Part shown: positions 63,567 to 64,000 of the stretch, one piece after another
How positions within the stretch are numbered: the stretch's first letter is position 1
Layout of the letters: each line of letters opens with the position of its first letter
The notes under the pieces: generated by a model
The model's database searches: none
Seen by the model: the letters and a program-made list of their open reading frames with translations, nothing else
What the model was told of the DNA's origin: nothing
Position numbers and translations under genes: made by a program
NCBI RefSeq assembly: GCF_024398015.1
Contig: NZ_CP073747.1
Location: forward strand, 1,932,501-1,996,500
Source: Kordiimonas sp. SCSIO 12610
Lineage (GTDB): Bacteria; Pseudomonadota; Alphaproteobacteria; Sphingomonadales; Kordiimonadaceae
Length of the DNA stretch: 64,000 nt
Reading direction: 5' to 3'

Positions 63567-64000
63567 CTAAAAATGAATAGCCCTTCCATAGGCGTCAAGA
63601 ACGCTTTCATGCATCATTTCGGATAATGTTGGGTGTGGGAACACCGTATGCATCAACTCGGCCTCGGTGGTCTCTAAGGTGCGGCCAACCACATAGCCCT
63701 GAATCATCTCGGTCACTTCCGCACCGATCATGTGCGCACCCAAAAGCTCCCCTGTTTTCTCGTCGAACACAGTTTTCACAAAGCCTTCGGTTTCACCGAG
63801 CGCAATCGCCTTACCATTGCCAATGAATGGGAATTTGCCAACCTTCACCTTATAGCCAGCCTCTTTCGCTTTGGCTTCAGTCATACCGACAGACGCAACC
63901 TGTGGACGGCAATAGGTGCAGCCCGGAATATTGGATTTATCCATCGGATGCAGGTCCGGCATGCCAGCGATTTTCTCTACGGCAATAATGCCTTCGTGCG
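63567..64000 (-). CDS. lpdA: Dihydrolipoamide dehydrogenase (C-terminal part, runs off window)
   Basis: The frame is open to the right edge; about 144 residues are visible (from HEGIIAVEKIAG to the C-terminus AIHF). They include the NAD/dimerisation part: KSNIPGCTYCRPQVASVG, EKTGELLGAHMIGAEVTEMI and the active-site His-Glu segment HTVFPHPTLSEMM. It is the E3 subunit of the pyruvate, 2-oxoglutarate or glycine complexes. lpdA, lipA and ratA are often neighbours in this class, here with the TPR/TonB gene between lpdA and lipA. Confidence 0.95.
   Translation of the reverse strand, partial: HEGIIAVEKIAGMPDLHPMDKSNIPGCTYCRPQVASVGMTEAKAKEAGYKVKVGKFPFIGNGKAIALGETEGFVKTVFDEKTGELLGAHMIGAEVTEMIQGYVVGRTLETTEAELMHTVFPHPTLSEMMHESVLDAYGRAIHF

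Noticed and set aside
1-64000. CRISPR arrays, tRNA or rRNA genes, insertion sequences
   Set aside because: I looked for regular direct repeats, cloverleaf-type sequence and transposase motifs and saw none; a tRNA scan would be needed to exclude one completely.

Overview
This 64 kb window reads as a marine alphaproteobacterial chromosome of moderate GC (roughly mid-40s by eye) that carries the right-hand part of an integrated tailless virus at its left edge. The alphaproteobacterial assignment rests on the core block ispDF (fused), dusB-ntrB-ntrC-ntrY-ntrX-trkA-trkH-hfq-hflX, mazG, ratA-lipA and lpdA, and on a GlpSTPQV-type glycerol ABC transporter. Kordiimonadales or Emcibacterales is a reasonable guess, but nothing here proves the order.

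Positions 1-7812 are a tightly packed plus-strand virion operon. It holds a PM2 P2-like (double jelly-roll) major capsid protein, a series of very small single-pass membrane proteins, a coiled-coil membrane protein, a 923-residue multidomain receptor-binding spike, a SleB-type peptidoglycan hydrolase with a signal-anchor, a two-helix membrane protein, a membrane/coiled-coil plus lipoprotein pair resembling spanins, and a clear rho-independent terminator. There is no portal, terminase, tail or tape-measure gene in the visible part. This fits a corticovirus/autolykivirus-like internal-membrane virus whose ATPase, replication and integration genes would lie left of the window. Positions 7813-8950 hold a small membrane protein, an HTH protein and two partial dif-like sequences, and probably contain the element's right border.

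Positions 8953-19108 hold a secreted protein of unknown function. They also hold a likely nutrient-acquisition locus: an N-acyl-D-amino-acid deacylase lipoprotein, an M14 carboxypeptidase, a TonB-dependent receptor, a LysR regulator and a CapA-like protein. Positions 19236-26825 are a catabolic/lipid island: an AcuI/YhdH reductase, DoxX, a tandem HxlR-type regulator, two thiolases, an acyltransferase and a carotenoid oxygenase. The same 11-bp motif appears in both divergent promoters of the island and suggests one small regulon. Positions 26880-34417 hold a DsrE-like protein and the glycerol-type ABC transporter with two small secreted proteins. Positions 34427-43941 hold a desaturase/hydroxylase, an M16 peptidase, an amidase, a PD40 protein, a racemase, a TerB-like protein, and a MarR regulator with a long palindromic operator in front of a metallo-beta-lactamase-fold protein.

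From 44013 to the right end the content is mainly housekeeping: GDPD, MazG, HflX, Hfq, potassium uptake, the two nitrogen two-component systems, DusB, IspDF, PgpA, CinA, RatA, LipA and the C-terminus of LpdA. Two AT-rich genes look like insertions in this block: a HEPN-like protein between ispDF and pgpA, and a TPR/TonB-C protein between lipA and lpdA. I saw no tRNA, rRNA, insertion sequence or CRISPR array.
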